DNA from: Thermoplasmata archaeon M9B2D
GTDB taxonomy: Archaea; Thermoplasmatota; E2; DHVEG-1
NCBI GenBank assembly: GCA_002900555.1
Contig: MUGD01000009.1
Span: forward strand, 1 to 37,354
DNA: 37,354 nucleotides
Reading direction: 5' to 3'
The notes below the pieces were generated by a model that was given only the letters and a program-made list of their open reading frames with translations, searched no databases and was not told the DNA's origin. The translations under genes were made by a program, and so were the position numbers. Shown here piece after piece: positions 1 to 8,343 of this stretch. Position 1 is the first letter of the stretch, and every line of letters begins with the position of its first letter.

Positions 1-524
1 GAGATAAGCAACGTTTTCCAGTTTGTTGGAAAATACCATCGATACCCAGTCACCGCACCAACGATCGTATCCTGCAGTGGCAGGACCATGTTTGTTAGCC
101 AGTGCACATCCGGTTTGATATCGCTGTCTGCAAACACAAGAACCTCCGCGTCGTTTTCCACCTCAAGTCCAGTCAGCAACGCAGCAACCTTACCGCTGCA
201 TCTCGAAACAGGGGTTGTACATATGATGTGGACGTTTGGTTTTTTTTCTGTCAACCGACACAAGACGTCATATGCAGGATCATCTGTTGAATCAACGACG
301 AAGATAAGGCTATACTTCGGATACTCTAAGGTGAGGAACCCTAGTATATTGTCATGAAACCCATGATCGACCCCTTTACATGGCACAATGACTGATGCCG
401 CAGGGTAGTACGAAAAAAATACCCTTTTTTTTGTCCTCCGATACGCGACAATCCAGAGGCTTATGATATAACATTCACCGATGACTCCGATGCTTCCCAG
501 AATCATGAGAATTTCAAGAATCAT
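1..524 (-). CDS. GT2 family glycosyltransferase, partial (C-terminus beyond window)
   Basis: The reverse strand is open from an ATG at 524 to the window edge and gives 174 residues of a membrane-anchored family 2 glycosyltransferase. It begins with a hydrophobic helix (about residues 5-28), followed by a basic stretch and the GT-A fold: SVIVPCKGVD, then FVVDSTDD, then the metal-binding DxD motif in VFADSDIKPD, then GAVTGYRWYFPT. This order resembles the ceramide glucosyltransferase/HpnI branch of GT2, which transfers a sugar from a nucleotide donor to a lipid at the membrane; the exact substrate cannot be read here. A second in-frame ATG at 506 is an alternative start. The gene is divergent from the sulfotransferase at 664, so both may serve the same surface glycan or glycolipid pathway (inference). 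It is truncated only by the window. Confidence 0.85.
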   Translation of the reverse strand, partial: MILEILMILGSIGVIGECYIISLWIVAYRRTKKRVFFSYYPAASVIVPCKGVDHGFHDNILGFLTLEYPKYSLIFVVDSTDDPAYDVLCRLTEKKPNVHIICTTPVSRCSGKVAALLTGLEVENDAEVLVFADSDIKPDVHWLTNMVLPLQDTIVGAVTGYRWYFPTNWKTLLI

Positions 525-663
525 GCCCGCTCAACACACTTTCGTATGCATCGCTTGTTTTTAGAGATTTACCTCTCAGAAGGGATGTTGTTTGGCGCTA
601 GATACCCATGTACGACACATATGAAAGGGTACTGGGTTTATTAAAAGGATATCAATATATCAC

Positions 664-1668
664 ATGGTGAGTCATTGTAGTGGTATGAATCAAGATGTGC
701 AGTACCTCGAGGAGATCAAACATGTTTCGTTCCAACCTGTTTTCATTTTAGGAGTGCATCGATCAGGGACCAGCATTTTATATAAAATGCTTGCGGCAAC
801 CGGGTGTTGTAACCCAGTCACTGCATATCATCTAATCAACTACGACGAGCTTCTAACCAATTATCATAAGCACAAAGAACATCAAGCAAAACAGAAGCTT
901 ACAGAGTCTTTACTAAGAAGTGGGCTTACTGACAGGGGCATCGACCGGTTGAACGTCACTGCTGATTTTGCTGAAGAATATGGTTTTTTACTTGGTACGC
1001 GGACGATACGGATGTCTCTTACAAAAAGGAATGCTATGCTTTTTATCGAGCTTTGTAAAAAAATCCAGTTCATATCTGGAAACGACAAACCAATCCTTCT
1101 GAAAAACCCCTATGATTTCTCGAATTTTCTTTTCATAAAGCAGCTGTTCCCTTCTGCAAAATTTGTGTTTATTCATCGGCATCCGCTGAAAACAATAAGC
1201 TCGACACTTAGCGCAATCAGAACGATATTAAAGGAGAAAAACCCGTATACAGCCAAGTTATCCAGGAGTTATGATAAAGGATTTACAAATCCGTTGCTAC
1301 GCCATCCTTTGCGATGTTTGTTTTGCATAGTACCGGAATGCGGTGTGTGGCTTATCACAAGAATCACGGCACGGGCGACAGGGTATTATGTAAAGAACAT
1401 AGAGAAACTACCACCAGATGATTACATCTCGATCACCTACGAGACACTCTGCCAGCATCCGCAGGAAACCTTGGAATCAATCATGGATAAACTGTCATTT
1501 TCTCGAACGCAGGACATCGATGCGACAGCTTTGATACATCGTCGTAGCATCCCGGTTGATGGTTCTGTTCTAAAACTTCAAAACCATATCTATCGATGCA
1601 TGAAGAGGTATTTTGAGGGATTTGGTTATACAAGAGGGACAGACGAAAACATCATTTTTTTTCGTTGA
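664..1668 (+). CDS. Sulfotransferase family protein
   Basis: A 334-residue protein with the two PAPS-binding signatures of sulfotransferases: the 5'-phosphosulfate loop FILGVHRSGTSILYKML at about residues 27-43 and the 3'-phosphate motif KFVFIHRHPLKTISS at about 166-180. The family moves a sulfuryl group from PAPS to a hydroxyl or amino group of a sugar, lipid or protein. There is no signal peptide, so it acts in the cytoplasm or on its membrane face. The gene sits between two glycosyltransferases, which suggests sulfation of a surface glycoconjugate (inference). The 3' end overlaps the convergent glycosyltransferase by 17 bp. An AT-rich TATA-like stretch lies about 25 nt before ATG 664 and no ribosome site is evident, so the transcript may be nearly leaderless. 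ATG 688 is an alternative start. Confidence 0.85.
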   Translation: MVSHCSGMNQDVQYLEEIKHVSFQPVFILGVHRSGTSILYKMLAATGCCNPVTAYHLINYDELLTNYHKHKEHQAKQKLTESLLRSGLTDRGIDRLNVTADFAEEYGFLLGTRTIRMSLTKRNAMLFIELCKKIQFISGNDKPILLKNPYDFSNFLFIKQLFPSAKFVFIHRHPLKTISSTLSAIRTILKEKNPYTAKLSRSYDKGFTNPLLRHPLRCLFCIVPECGVWLITRITARATGYYVKNIEKLPPDDYISITYETLCQHPQETLESIMDKLSFSRTQDIDATALIHRRSIPVDGSVLKLQNHIYRCMKRYFEGFGYTRGTDENIIFFR

Positions 1669-2707
1669 CAAGACATTGAATCTCCTGCTCGATTCTTGCA
1701 AGAGTCTTCTCCTGGTCCCCTGCATCGTATTTCAGCAGATTCTCAGAGAAGGAGCCAAGACGTGATAGGAAGTCTCTGAGGTCGTCCTCGCAAAATTTTC
1801 TCCGTGAGATGCCAACGCCCATGCGTTCAATGCATTGTGCGTTGAACAGCTGCTCACATTGATGACGGATTGGTAAGGAAAATATTGGTTTTTTCAGGTA
1901 TAAGGCTTCACTTATGACGGTAAAACCCCCGTTTACGATCACTGCTTTTGCAGAGGATATATCATGGTAAAACTCATCTTCGTTGAATCGTTTGTACATT
2001 AAATTTTCATCCGTCCTGTCTTTATGAAACCCGTAGATAATAAAGGTTTCATTGAACCTTCGTAGCGAATCGAAAAGCATTGTAAAGGATGGGGAGGTCT
2101 GATAGACAAAGATGTGTTTTCCTGATGTGGAATGCTGGCTTCGTATGCCTGGTTGTATCAATGGTTTTACAAACAACACATGGGGATTAGTGATTTGTTC
2201 ATCGAAAAAATCGTAGATGATGTATCTATCGGCACCGAAAAGGGACAGTTTCAACGCAAAAAACAAGAAAAGCCAGGCAGGATAGTCTCTTATTTTTTTT
2301 GGGAACCTGCGGTAGAGCAGTGCTGATGGGTTATCAATGCTTATCCGTTTAATCTTGCTGAAACGCGCAGCGAAATGACCTATGGGCTCTGCATCGGTAA
2401 TAAGTAGATTTGGCTGATATTCTTTTAACAGGCGTCGTATTTTCAGAAATGAAACCGGGGTATGAGCGATTGTCTGATACAAGGTGTGAAGCAGGGTGTA
2501 TAGTATTCTGACTTGATTACCTGTGTAGAATCCTTGAGGTGATTCGATCTGAAGGACAGCATCGAACTCTTTTGAAAGAATCATGTATGCTTTCCCACCA
2601 GCAATGATGCGGACCTCATGGCCCTGCTGCTGTAAATAACGAATAAGGATTCGACTCCGGCTTGCATGTCCTTGACCCTCTCCACAGACTCCATATAGTA
2701 TCCTCAC
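1652..2707 (-). CDS. MJ1255-type GT-B glycosyltransferase
   Basis: About 351 residues. The N-terminus RILYGVCGEGQGHASRSRIL is the typical opening of the MJ1255/COG1819 group of UDP-glycosyltransferase-like (GT28-like) proteins. The C-terminal half carries the nucleotide-sugar side of a GT-B fold, VIVNGGFTVISEALYLKKP followed by QCEQLFNAQ. These enzymes move a sugar from a nucleotide donor to a lipid or glycan; the acceptor is unknown. I place the start at GTG 2707, not the upstream GTG at 2722, because a GGGGGA ribosome site lies 7 nt before it and the family usually starts directly at the RILYG strand. The gene overlaps the convergent sulfotransferase at its 3' end. Confidence 0.82.
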   Translation of the reverse strand: MRILYGVCGEGQGHASRSRILIRYLQQQGHEVRIIAGGKAYMILSKEFDAVLQIESPQGFYTGNQVRILYTLLHTLYQTIAHTPVSFLKIRRLLKEYQPNLLITDAEPIGHFAARFSKIKRISIDNPSALLYRRFPKKIRDYPAWLFLFFALKLSLFGADRYIIYDFFDEQITNPHVLFVKPLIQPGIRSQHSTSGKHIFVYQTSPSFTMLFDSLRRFNETFIIYGFHKDRTDENLMYKRFNEDEFYHDISSAKAVIVNGGFTVISEALYLKKPIFSLPIRHQCEQLFNAQCIERMGVGISRRKFCEDDLRDFLSRLGSFSENLLKYDAGDQEKTLARIEQEIQCLVNEKK

Positions 2708-2887
2708 AAGACCGTCCCCCACATTATACGATTATACTTCTTTCTTGTTTATAAGAGCTTTCATTGTTTCATCGACAAAATCGAAACACTTGATACGTAG
2801 TAACTGCGGTTGTTGTCGCAAAGTAGGTTTGTTTGTTGAAAGGATGTATCTGAAGGATACGAGTGCAAGGTAATCGTAGGTGTTGCT

Positions 2888-4789
2888 TTAAAATAATTTC
2901 CAAACCACGATTTCATCGCTTGCCTTGTTTCCCGCACCATCAACTGCTTCCACTTCAATCGTATATCGTCCAAAAGCCCGCTTGTCCCATACCCAGACAT
3001 AGGGCGGGGCTGTGGCATTGGATGTAACAACGCCATTAAGCGAAAATGTAACAGAGACTACCCCTGAAATCTCATCAGAAGCATCTACCGTGACACCAAT
3101 AGAGCCGATAATCAGGGTTGTAGGAAACGGCAATAGTTTTCTATTTGCGATATAAAGGGATTTTTCCAGTGGTTTAGTGATTGTCATCTCAGGTGGCGTG
3201 GTATCTATCGGATGTATTGTGACAAGAGCAGTATCATTTACCTGGGTGCCTCCAAAATCTGTTACAGTAAAAACCGCTTCAAAGACACCGCCCGTGGTGT
3301 ATACATGGGTTGGAGACTGCTCTTCTGCAGTCTCATTATCGCCAAAATCCCAGTGAAAGGTATAAGGAGAGACACCGCCAGTAACGGTTCCATTGAACTG
3401 AATGGGATCACCAACAAGCCCGTCGTAGGGACCTCCGGCGTCAACCTCTAAGGGGAGTGGGGTCTCATCGTTTTCTAGTTTAATTAACCAAACATCGTGT
3501 AATCCTGCACCATAGGAAAGGGTATGTCCGGTTAGAATATAGCCACCGTCCGTGGTCTGCTGAATGGAATACCCGACATCGGAAGAAGACCCACCAAATG
3601 TTTCATTCCATAAGTGATTACCCATGGAATCTGTCTTTACTACCCAAACATCGTCACCACCGGCACCGTAGGAAAGAGTATACCCAACAATTATATAACC
3701 ACCGCTAAAGGTCTGTTGAACAGAGTAGCCATAGTCTCTGCCTGTTCCGCCAAAGGTTTTCATCCATTGTTCATTTCCTGATGAATCTGTTTTGATAAGG
3801 AACATGTCATACAGACCCGCACCAAAGCTACTGGTTTCTCCAGTAAGGATATACCCGCCATCAGCTGTTTGTGCTACAGAATAGGCTATATCTGAATCAT
3901 CTCCGCCAAATGGATTATGCCATTGTAGATTGCCCATACTGTCTGTCTTAACAAGCCAAGCGTTAAGAAGATACCCTGGACCATAGGACATTGTCCATCC
4001 GGCCAGTATATACCCGCCATCGACAGTCTTTTGAACGCAATAGGCACCATCTGTGTAGAGCCCCCCAAGGGTTCTTGTCCATGTCGGATTACCTGAGGCA
4101 TCGGTTTTGATAAGCCAAGCATCCACACTCCCTGCCCCTGATGATAAGGTATGTCCCGCGACAATGTATCCACCGTCGGGTGTTTGTCGAACACTAGTAC
4201 CGCCATCATCTTGTGCACCACCAAAGACCCTATTCCATTGTTCATTACCGTTAGAATCGGTCTTGATAAGCCAGAGATCTTCCCCGCCAGCACCATAGGA
4301 TTTTGTATAACCAGTTATGATATAGCCATTGTCAGTGGTTTGCTGAACGCATTTGCCCTCCTCATCATTTGCACCACCGAATGTCCTATTCCACATCTCG
4401 TTTCCCAAGGCATCTGTCTTAATAAGCCAGACATTGCGACCACTGGTCCCATACGAGCGGGTGTACCCCGTGATGATATACCCCCCATCCGCGGTCTGTT
4501 GAACCGAATGGCCAACATCGATATTGCTTCCCCCAAAGGTGACAGCCCATTCGTAACTTCGAGAGGAATCATAAATGTTGTAAAGTGATACATTTGCCAA
4601 AGACTCCGAAGCATCGTGTACGGTAGTTGCATGTAATAGGGGAACTGCCCCAGGGGTCAACAGTAGACAGGAAATAAGCGCAAGAGACAAATGATTCAGA
4701 AAAGTTCTTCCTTCAGGTATCCTCTTTCGATTTTTTCGGATTTGAAAAACGTCTGCGTCTTTTTTTTGGTATGATATCCCGTTGTCCAT
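2888..4789 (-). CDS. Secreted seven-repeat propeller protein with PKD and Ig-like domains
   Basis: About 633 residues. A basic N-terminal extension is followed by a hydrophobic segment (LSLALISCLLLTPGAVPLL) that looks like a signal sequence. Seven consecutive repeats of about 52 residues follow, each with the pattern W..TFGG..D.G.SVQQT.DGGYI..G.T.S.GAG..D.WLIKTD..GN; seven such units would form one seven-bladed beta-propeller (inference). Next is a PKD domain (VDAGGPYDG ... FHWDFGDNET ... FTVTD), then an Ig-like domain ending DGAGNKASDEIVVWKLF. The protein is probably an exported surface or adhesion protein. I chose ATG 4789 because AGGTGG lies 8 nt before it and a TATA-like box lies near 4845; ATG 4822 would add 11 residues without a ribosome site. 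Repeat 4 differs most (TLGG, PGYLLNAW). Confidence 0.87.
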   Translation of the reverse strand: MDNGISYQKKDADVFQIRKNRKRIPEGRTFLNHLSLALISCLLLTPGAVPLLHATTVHDASESLANVSLYNIYDSSRSYEWAVTFGGSNIDVGHSVQQTADGGYIITGYTRSYGTSGRNVWLIKTDALGNEMWNRTFGGANDEEGKCVQQTTDNGYIITGYTKSYGAGGEDLWLIKTDSNGNEQWNRVFGGAQDDGGTSVRQTPDGGYIVAGHTLSSGAGSVDAWLIKTDASGNPTWTRTLGGLYTDGAYCVQKTVDGGYILAGWTMSYGPGYLLNAWLVKTDSMGNLQWHNPFGGDDSDIAYSVAQTADGGYILTGETSSFGAGLYDMFLIKTDSSGNEQWMKTFGGTGRDYGYSVQQTFSGGYIIVGYTLSYGAGGDDVWVVKTDSMGNHLWNETFGGSSSDVGYSIQQTTDGGYILTGHTLSYGAGLHDVWLIKLENDETPLPLEVDAGGPYDGLVGDPIQFNGTVTGGVSPYTFHWDFGDNETAEEQSPTHVYTTGGVFEAVFTVTDFGGTQVNDTALVTIHPIDTTPPEMTITKPLEKSLYIANRKLLPFPTTLIIGSIGVTVDASDEISGVVSVTFSLNGVVTSNATAPPYVWVWDKRAFGRYTIEVEAVDGAGNKASDEIVVWKLF

Positions 4790-4995
4790 TTTCTTCCACC
4801 TGTTATTGTTATTTATATACAATCAACCATATAAACTTGTCTGCAATTATTCATCGATAAGACTCTATCACAGACGTAGTTTATTTTCTCTGATTACGTA
4901 TGAAAAATATTCTTATGTATCAAGTGTTTCAAACAATGTCCTGCAAAGATTTAATTCTCAAATTTTTTACAAACACATATCATAATTTACCAATG

Positions 4996-5005
4996 CTTTT
5001 TAAAT
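4996..5005 (+). promoter_or_regulatory. TATA-like box of the 5035 gene
   Basis: The sequence CTTTTTAAAT lies about 34 nt before ATG 5035 in an AT-rich region with no ribosome site, consistent with a short-leader or leaderless archaeal promoter. Confidence 0.45.
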
Positions 5006-5034
5006 AAACAATACGTATACTAATACCCTATCAT

Positions 5035-5454
5035 ATGAAGAATAAACCAATAACCGCACATACGAGAACAGCTATGATCATTGCCATTGTGGCTGGGTTT
5101 TTATTGATTGTTGCTGGGGTGAATGGGATTGCAACATGGGAGATTATTAGAAATTTTGTCACCACTCATATCATGGACAATAGCATCGTTCAGATGGTCT
5201 TTGTTGTTTTAATTTCTATTGCCTCGTTAGGTGGTATTGCTGTACTAGTGGGTGGTTTTTTACTTGGTAAAGATAAAATCAGAACCGGCAAATTTCTTAT
5301 TTGTCTTGGAGCTGGATTTGGTTTTGTCAGTGTAATCGTAACAGCTGCTGTTGCTTTTATTGAAAAAAATTTCGAAATCAGCGGTTTTCTCTCGATAGGT
5401 ACCGTGGGTCTGATTCTTTCGGTCATAGCACGAATGGTTGTCAAGAAAGAATAG
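5035..5454 (+). CDS. Small four-helix membrane protein, unknown function
   Basis: I do not recognise this 139-residue protein. It has four hydrophobic stretches likely to span the membrane: about residues 13-33 (AMIIAIVAGFLLIVAGV), 52-75 (VQMVFVVLISIASLGGIAVL), 85-108 (FLICLGAGFGFVSVIVTAAV) and 113-132 (SGFLSIGTVGLILSVIA). The short loops are basic and the C-terminus is VVKKE. There is no signal peptide, enzyme motif or conserved charged residue within the helices. It stands alone with its own TATA-like box; no ribosome site is visible, so translation is probably leaderless. It borders the AT-rich segment that runs to tRNA-Leu. Confidence 0.72.
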   Translation: MKNKPITAHTRTAMIIAIVAGFLLIVAGVNGIATWEIIRNFVTTHIMDNSIVQMVFVVLISIASLGGIAVLVGGFLLGKDKIRTGKFLICLGAGFGFVSVIVTAAVAFIEKNFEISGFLSIGTVGLILSVIARMVVKKE

Positions 5455-5484
5455 TTTTCATCTTGGTTTTTACTAATAGAATAG

Positions 5485-5502
5485 TGCTGGGGAATGAATT
5501 TG
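5485..5502 (+). repeat. Imperfect copy of tRNA-Leu 3' end (possible att site)
   Basis: TGCTGGGGAATGAATTTG matches 15 of 18 bases of TGCAGGGGAAGGGATTTG at 6642-6659, the 3' end (acceptor and T arm) of the tRNA-Leu gene, in the same orientation. The two copies bracket the AT-rich segment that holds the methyltransferase. This is the geometry left when an element integrates into a tRNA 3' end, but no integrase gene is present. Confidence 0.4.
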
Positions 5503-5508
5503 TGCACG

Positions 5509-5524
5509 TTTTTACTAGTAAAAA
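5509..5524. repeat. Perfect 16-bp palindrome
   Basis: TTTTTACTAGTAAAAA is fully self-complementary and starts 7 nt beyond the tRNA-end copy. The 10-mer GTTTTTACTA occurs both here (5508-5517) and at 5466-5475, on either side of the tRNA-end copy. It could be a protein-binding site or a hairpin ending transcription of the membrane protein gene. Confidence 0.4.
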
Positions 5525-5727
5525 TATTGATTGTATAGGGGCGTTGTACTCAAGTCGAGAGTCTGTGTTAATGGTGTAATGTTCATACTATAATTATTCA
5601 ATATCATAATCGGCAAATAATAAATTATAATCACTTCGATTTATCATCCGATATGATTATTAAATAACTTCTTATTGACTACATTTAGATTATAATAAAA
5701 AAAATTGACTGATATGGAGAAAACATT

Positions 5728-6498
5728 ATGAAAAAGTGGTATGAATCTCTTTTTGAGAATTATGGTAAAAACTATGATAATGAAAGTTATACAAAGGGAA
5801 CAATTGGTGAATGTGACTTCATTGAAAAGGAACTTGATTTTGATAAATCACTGAAAATAATAGATGTTGGATGTGGAACAGGTAGACATTCGATTGAATT
5901 AACAAAAAGGGGTTATAATGTCATAGGAATTGATTTATCGGATTCACAACTAAAGCAGGCAAAGGAAAAAGCCAAAGCACAAAATTTGGAAATAGAATTT
6001 CAAAAACATGATGCAAGAAAATTACCTTTTAAAGATGATTTTGATTTGGCAATAATGCTTTGTGAAGGAGGATTTTGTTTGATGGAAACAGATGAAATGA
6101 ATTTTGAGATATTAAGAAATGTTGCAAAATCTTTAAAGAAGTCTGGTAAGCTGATTTTTACAACACTTAATGCATTATTTCCCTTATATCATTCAGTTGA
6201 AAAATTTCATTCAACAAAGGATAAAGGAAATACTACTTGTAGAAGTAATACTTTTGATTTAATGACTTTTAGAGATCATAATATTGTAACAGTAGAAGAT
6301 GACTCTGGTAATAAAAAGGAATTAGAATGCAATGAGAGGTTTTATGTTCCATCTGAAATTATATGGTTGCTAAAGTCTCTGGGTTTGAAAAAAATTGATA
6401 TTTATGGTGCAAAACTTGGTGCTTTTTCGAGAAACGATGCACTTACAACTGAAGATTTTGAGATGCTAGTTATTGCCGATTTTACTTCAGAAATTTGA
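5728..6498 (+). CDS. Class I SAM-dependent methyltransferase
   Basis: A 256-residue protein with a Rossmann methyltransferase fold. Motif I is LKIIDVGCGTGRHSIEL (about residues 42-58), then VIGIDLSDSQL with the acidic residue that holds the ribose (about 65-75), then FQKHDARKLPF (about 91-101) and FDLAIMLCEGGFCL (motif IV region). These belong to the broad Methyltransf_25/11 group acting on small molecules; the substrate cannot be told. A GGAG lies 8 nt before ATG 5728. The same GGAG belongs to a five-codon ORF (5714-5731) whose stop overlaps the ATG, probably by chance. Codon use is strongly AT-rich (AGA, ATA, TTA, AAA), unlike the flanking genes, so it may have arrived by transfer. Confidence 0.85.
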   Translation: MKKWYESLFENYGKNYDNESYTKGTIGECDFIEKELDFDKSLKIIDVGCGTGRHSIELTKRGYNVIGIDLSDSQLKQAKEKAKAQNLEIEFQKHDARKLPFKDDFDLAIMLCEGGFCLMETDEMNFEILRNVAKSLKKSGKLIFTTLNALFPLYHSVEKFHSTKDKGNTTCRSNTFDLMTFRDHNIVTVEDDSGNKKELECNERFYVPSEIIWLLKSLGLKKIDIYGAKLGAFSRNDALTTEDFEMLVIADFTSEI

Positions 6499-6641
6499 AA
6501 AAATTACGTGAATTCATTATTCATTCTCCCTATCAACATTGTAATCATCAAGTAATAATGAAAGATCCTCTGTCCTTATTTCAGAGGTTTTACCAGTAAA
6601 CACCAGTTCAAATAATATTATTCTTCATTATTATAAAAATA

Positions 6642-6726
6642 TGCAGGGGAAGGGATTTGAACCCCCGAACCTCTGCAGGAACAGATCTTGAGTCTGTCGC
6701 CGTAGACCAGGCTTGGCTACCCCTGC
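6642..6726 (-). tRNA. tRNA-Leu (anticodon CAA)
   Basis: The reverse strand folds into an 85-nt class II tRNA. The acceptor stem is GCAGGGG/CCCCTGC with discriminator A. The anticodon arm is ACAGA-CTCAAGA-TCTGT, placing CAA at the anticodon, which reads UUG (Leu). There is a variable arm with a short CCT/AGG stem. The T arm is GGGGG-TTCAAAT-CCCTT, with two G-U pairs. CCA is not encoded and there is no intron. The promoter lies at 6754-6765. Confidence 0.93.
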
Positions 6727-6753
6727 ACAAGCGACACATGAACAGTTCATTCA

Positions 6754-6765
6754 TAATAAATATTT
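6754..6765 (-). promoter_or_regulatory. TATA-like box of tRNA-Leu
   Basis: On the reverse strand an AT-only stretch (TAAATATTTATT) lies about 28-39 nt before the first base of the tRNA, the usual archaeal TATA distance. Confidence 0.5.
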
Positions 6766-6820
6766 AGGTCATACCTGTCCAACACCTGCCCCTCCGTATA
6801 ATAATTTACATTTAGATATA

Positions 6821-6828
6821 TTTATAAG
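6821..6828 (+). promoter_or_regulatory. TATA box of the NSS transporter operon
   Basis: TTTATAAG is a canonical archaeal TATA box. A start of transcription about 25 nt downstream (near 6850) would include the GGGGG at 6856-6860 that precedes the ATT start proposed for the transporter. Confidence 0.5.
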
Positions 6829-6867
6829 CACAAAATATAATTAATATTTCTCTTTGGGGGAAACATC

Positions 6868-8343
6868 ATTCCAGAAAAGGAACTATGGAACTCGCGGCTT
6901 GCGTTTGTCATGGCAGCGATTGGTTCTGCCATTGGTCTTGGGAACGTCTGGAGGTTCCCCTACATCGCCTATTCAAATGGTGGAGGAGCATTTCTCATAC
7001 CGTATTTTGTTGCACTGTTTACCGCTGGCATCCCCATGCTTATCTTGGAGTTCTCTGTGGGACACTGGAGCAGACACGGGGCGCCAGAATCCTTTAAAAA
7101 AATTGGAAAAAAATGGGAATGGGTCGGCTGGTGGGCTGCTCTGGTACCATTTGTCATTGTCACCTACTACATCGTTGTCATGGCCTGGTGTTTCTCCTAT
7201 CTTATCTACTCCCTTGATCTTCGATGGGGGTTAGACGCTAAATCCTTTTTCCTTTCAGATTTTCTTAGCGTCACCACAGGTCCACTAGAAATCGGGGGAA
7301 TCAGAATCCCAATCCTCCTCAGCCTGCTTGTTGTATGGTTTCTTGTGTTTCTCATCCTCTATAAAGGAGTTGGTCGTATAGGAAAAGTCGTGATGATCAC
7401 GGTCCCACTCCCCTGGATCCTACTTACTATCCTAGCAATCCGAGGACTTACTCTCCCCGGCGCCCTTGAAGGAGTCAGCTACTATCTAACCCCGAATTTC
7501 TCAAAACTCACTGACCTAAACGTCTGGCTTGCCGCCTACGCACAAGTATTTTTCTCAGTCGGTATCGCACAAGGAATCATGATCAGCTATGCAAGCCATC
7601 TGCATAAAAAATCAGATATCTCAAATAATGCATTCATCGTCGCACTTGCGGATTCCGGGACGTCGTTTCTTGCTGGCTTTGCGGTCTTTAGCGTGATCGG
7701 TTATCTAGCGATGTCACAGGGTATCAGCATAGAAAGCCTAGGAATCGCCGGACCGCAGCTTGCTTTTATCACCTATCCAACCGCGATATCACTATTTCCG
7801 GTCGCAACCACCATATTTGGGATTCTCTTCTATCTCTCGCTACTGACGTTTGGCATAGACTCTGCGTTCTCCATGATAGAGCCTATGACCATCGGGATAC
7901 AACAGAAATGGAGGATTACCAAGGGAAAAGCAACAGCAATCATCTGCCTCGCCGGGTTTCTCGCAAGCCTGCTGTTTACCACAGGCAGTGGACTCTACTG
8001 GCTGGATATTCTGGATTATTTCTTCTCACGGTTCGGCATGGTACTTGTTGGACTTATTGAATGCCTGGTGTTGGCATGGGTGTTTCGTGTTTCGTTCTTT
8101 CGGGAACATGCGAATAAAACATCAGATATTCTGATAGGGCAGTGGTGGGACATCCTTATCAAATATGTCGTTCCCGCAATCCTTACAATCCTACTAGTCG
8201 CATCAGTCTATGAGAATATCCTCCGCCCGTATGTACAACCATGGTGGGTGGTTCTTCTTGGAGGAGTACTGCCCTGTGTCGTTATCGTTCTTGCAGCATA
8301 CATATTTATGAAACAAAAAGGAAAAAAAGAGGAGCCCCTATGA
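6868..8343 (+). CDS. Neurotransmitter:sodium symporter (NSS) family transporter, apparent ATT start
   Basis: A sodium-coupled amino-acid transporter of the LeuT/MetP type with about 12 membrane helices, about 491 residues from ATT 6868. The first helix has the unwound motif IGSAIGLGNVWRFPYIAYSN with GGGAF after it, matching LeuT's sodium and substrate site. The homologous N-terminus before it (PEKELWNSRLAFVMAA, compare LeuT REHWATRLGLILAM) is encoded in frame upstream of the first ATG (6910) but has no ATG, GTG or TTG. GGGGG lies 7 nt before ATT 6868, which is therefore my proposed start. Starting at ATG 6910 would remove the beginning of TM1. The stop overlaps the ATG of a 36-residue partner (ATGA). 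It probably imports neutral amino acids such as methionine or alanine (inference from the partner). Confidence 0.85.
   Translation: MPEKELWNSRLAFVMAAIGSAIGLGNVWRFPYIAYSNGGGAFLIPYFVALFTAGIPMLILEFSVGHWSRHGAPESFKKIGKKWEWVGWWAALVPFVIVTYYIVVMAWCFSYLIYSLDLRWGLDAKSFFLSDFLSVTTGPLEIGGIRIPILLSLLVVWFLVFLILYKGVGRIGKVVMITVPLPWILLTILAIRGLTLPGALEGVSYYLTPNFSKLTDLNVWLAAYAQVFFSVGIAQGIMISYASHLHKKSDISNNAFIVALADSGTSFLAGFAVFSVIGYLAMSQGISIESLGIAGPQLAFITYPTAISLFPVATTIFGILFYLSLLTFGIDSAFSMIEPMTIGIQQKWRITKGKATAIICLAGFLASLLFTTGSGLYWLDILDYFFSRFGMVLVGLIECLVLAWVFRVSFFREHANKTSDILIGQWWDILIKYVVPAILTILLVASVYENILRPYVQPWWVVLLGGVLPCVVIVLAAYIFMKQKGKKEEPL

Larger units (their letters stand above)
5485..6659. mobile_element. Possible remnant of an element integrated at tRNA-Leu
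   Basis: The segment lies directly at the 3' end of tRNA-Leu, is bounded by a 15/18 direct repeat of that end, is clearly richer in A+T than the genes on both sides, and carries one methyltransferase gene. No integrase, transposase or terminal inverted repeat is visible, so if it was mobile it is now a remnant. The interpretation is an inference. Confidence 0.3.

Noticed and set aside
2761..3036. Open frame of 91 codons on the reverse strand
   Set aside because: It mostly overlaps the end of the PKD protein in another frame and its composition is not protein-like.
4151..4588. Open frame of 145 codons opposite the repeat protein
   Set aside because: It is a mirror of the repeated coding units and shows no signals of its own.
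5560..5575. GAGTCTGT shared with the anticodon arm of tRNA-Leu
   Set aside because: Eight bases is within chance expectation and lies outside the tRNA 3' end repeat.
5714..5731. Five-codon leader ORF overlapping the methyltransferase ATG
   Set aside because: The ATG is part of the GGAG ribosome-site region; chance occurrence is likely.
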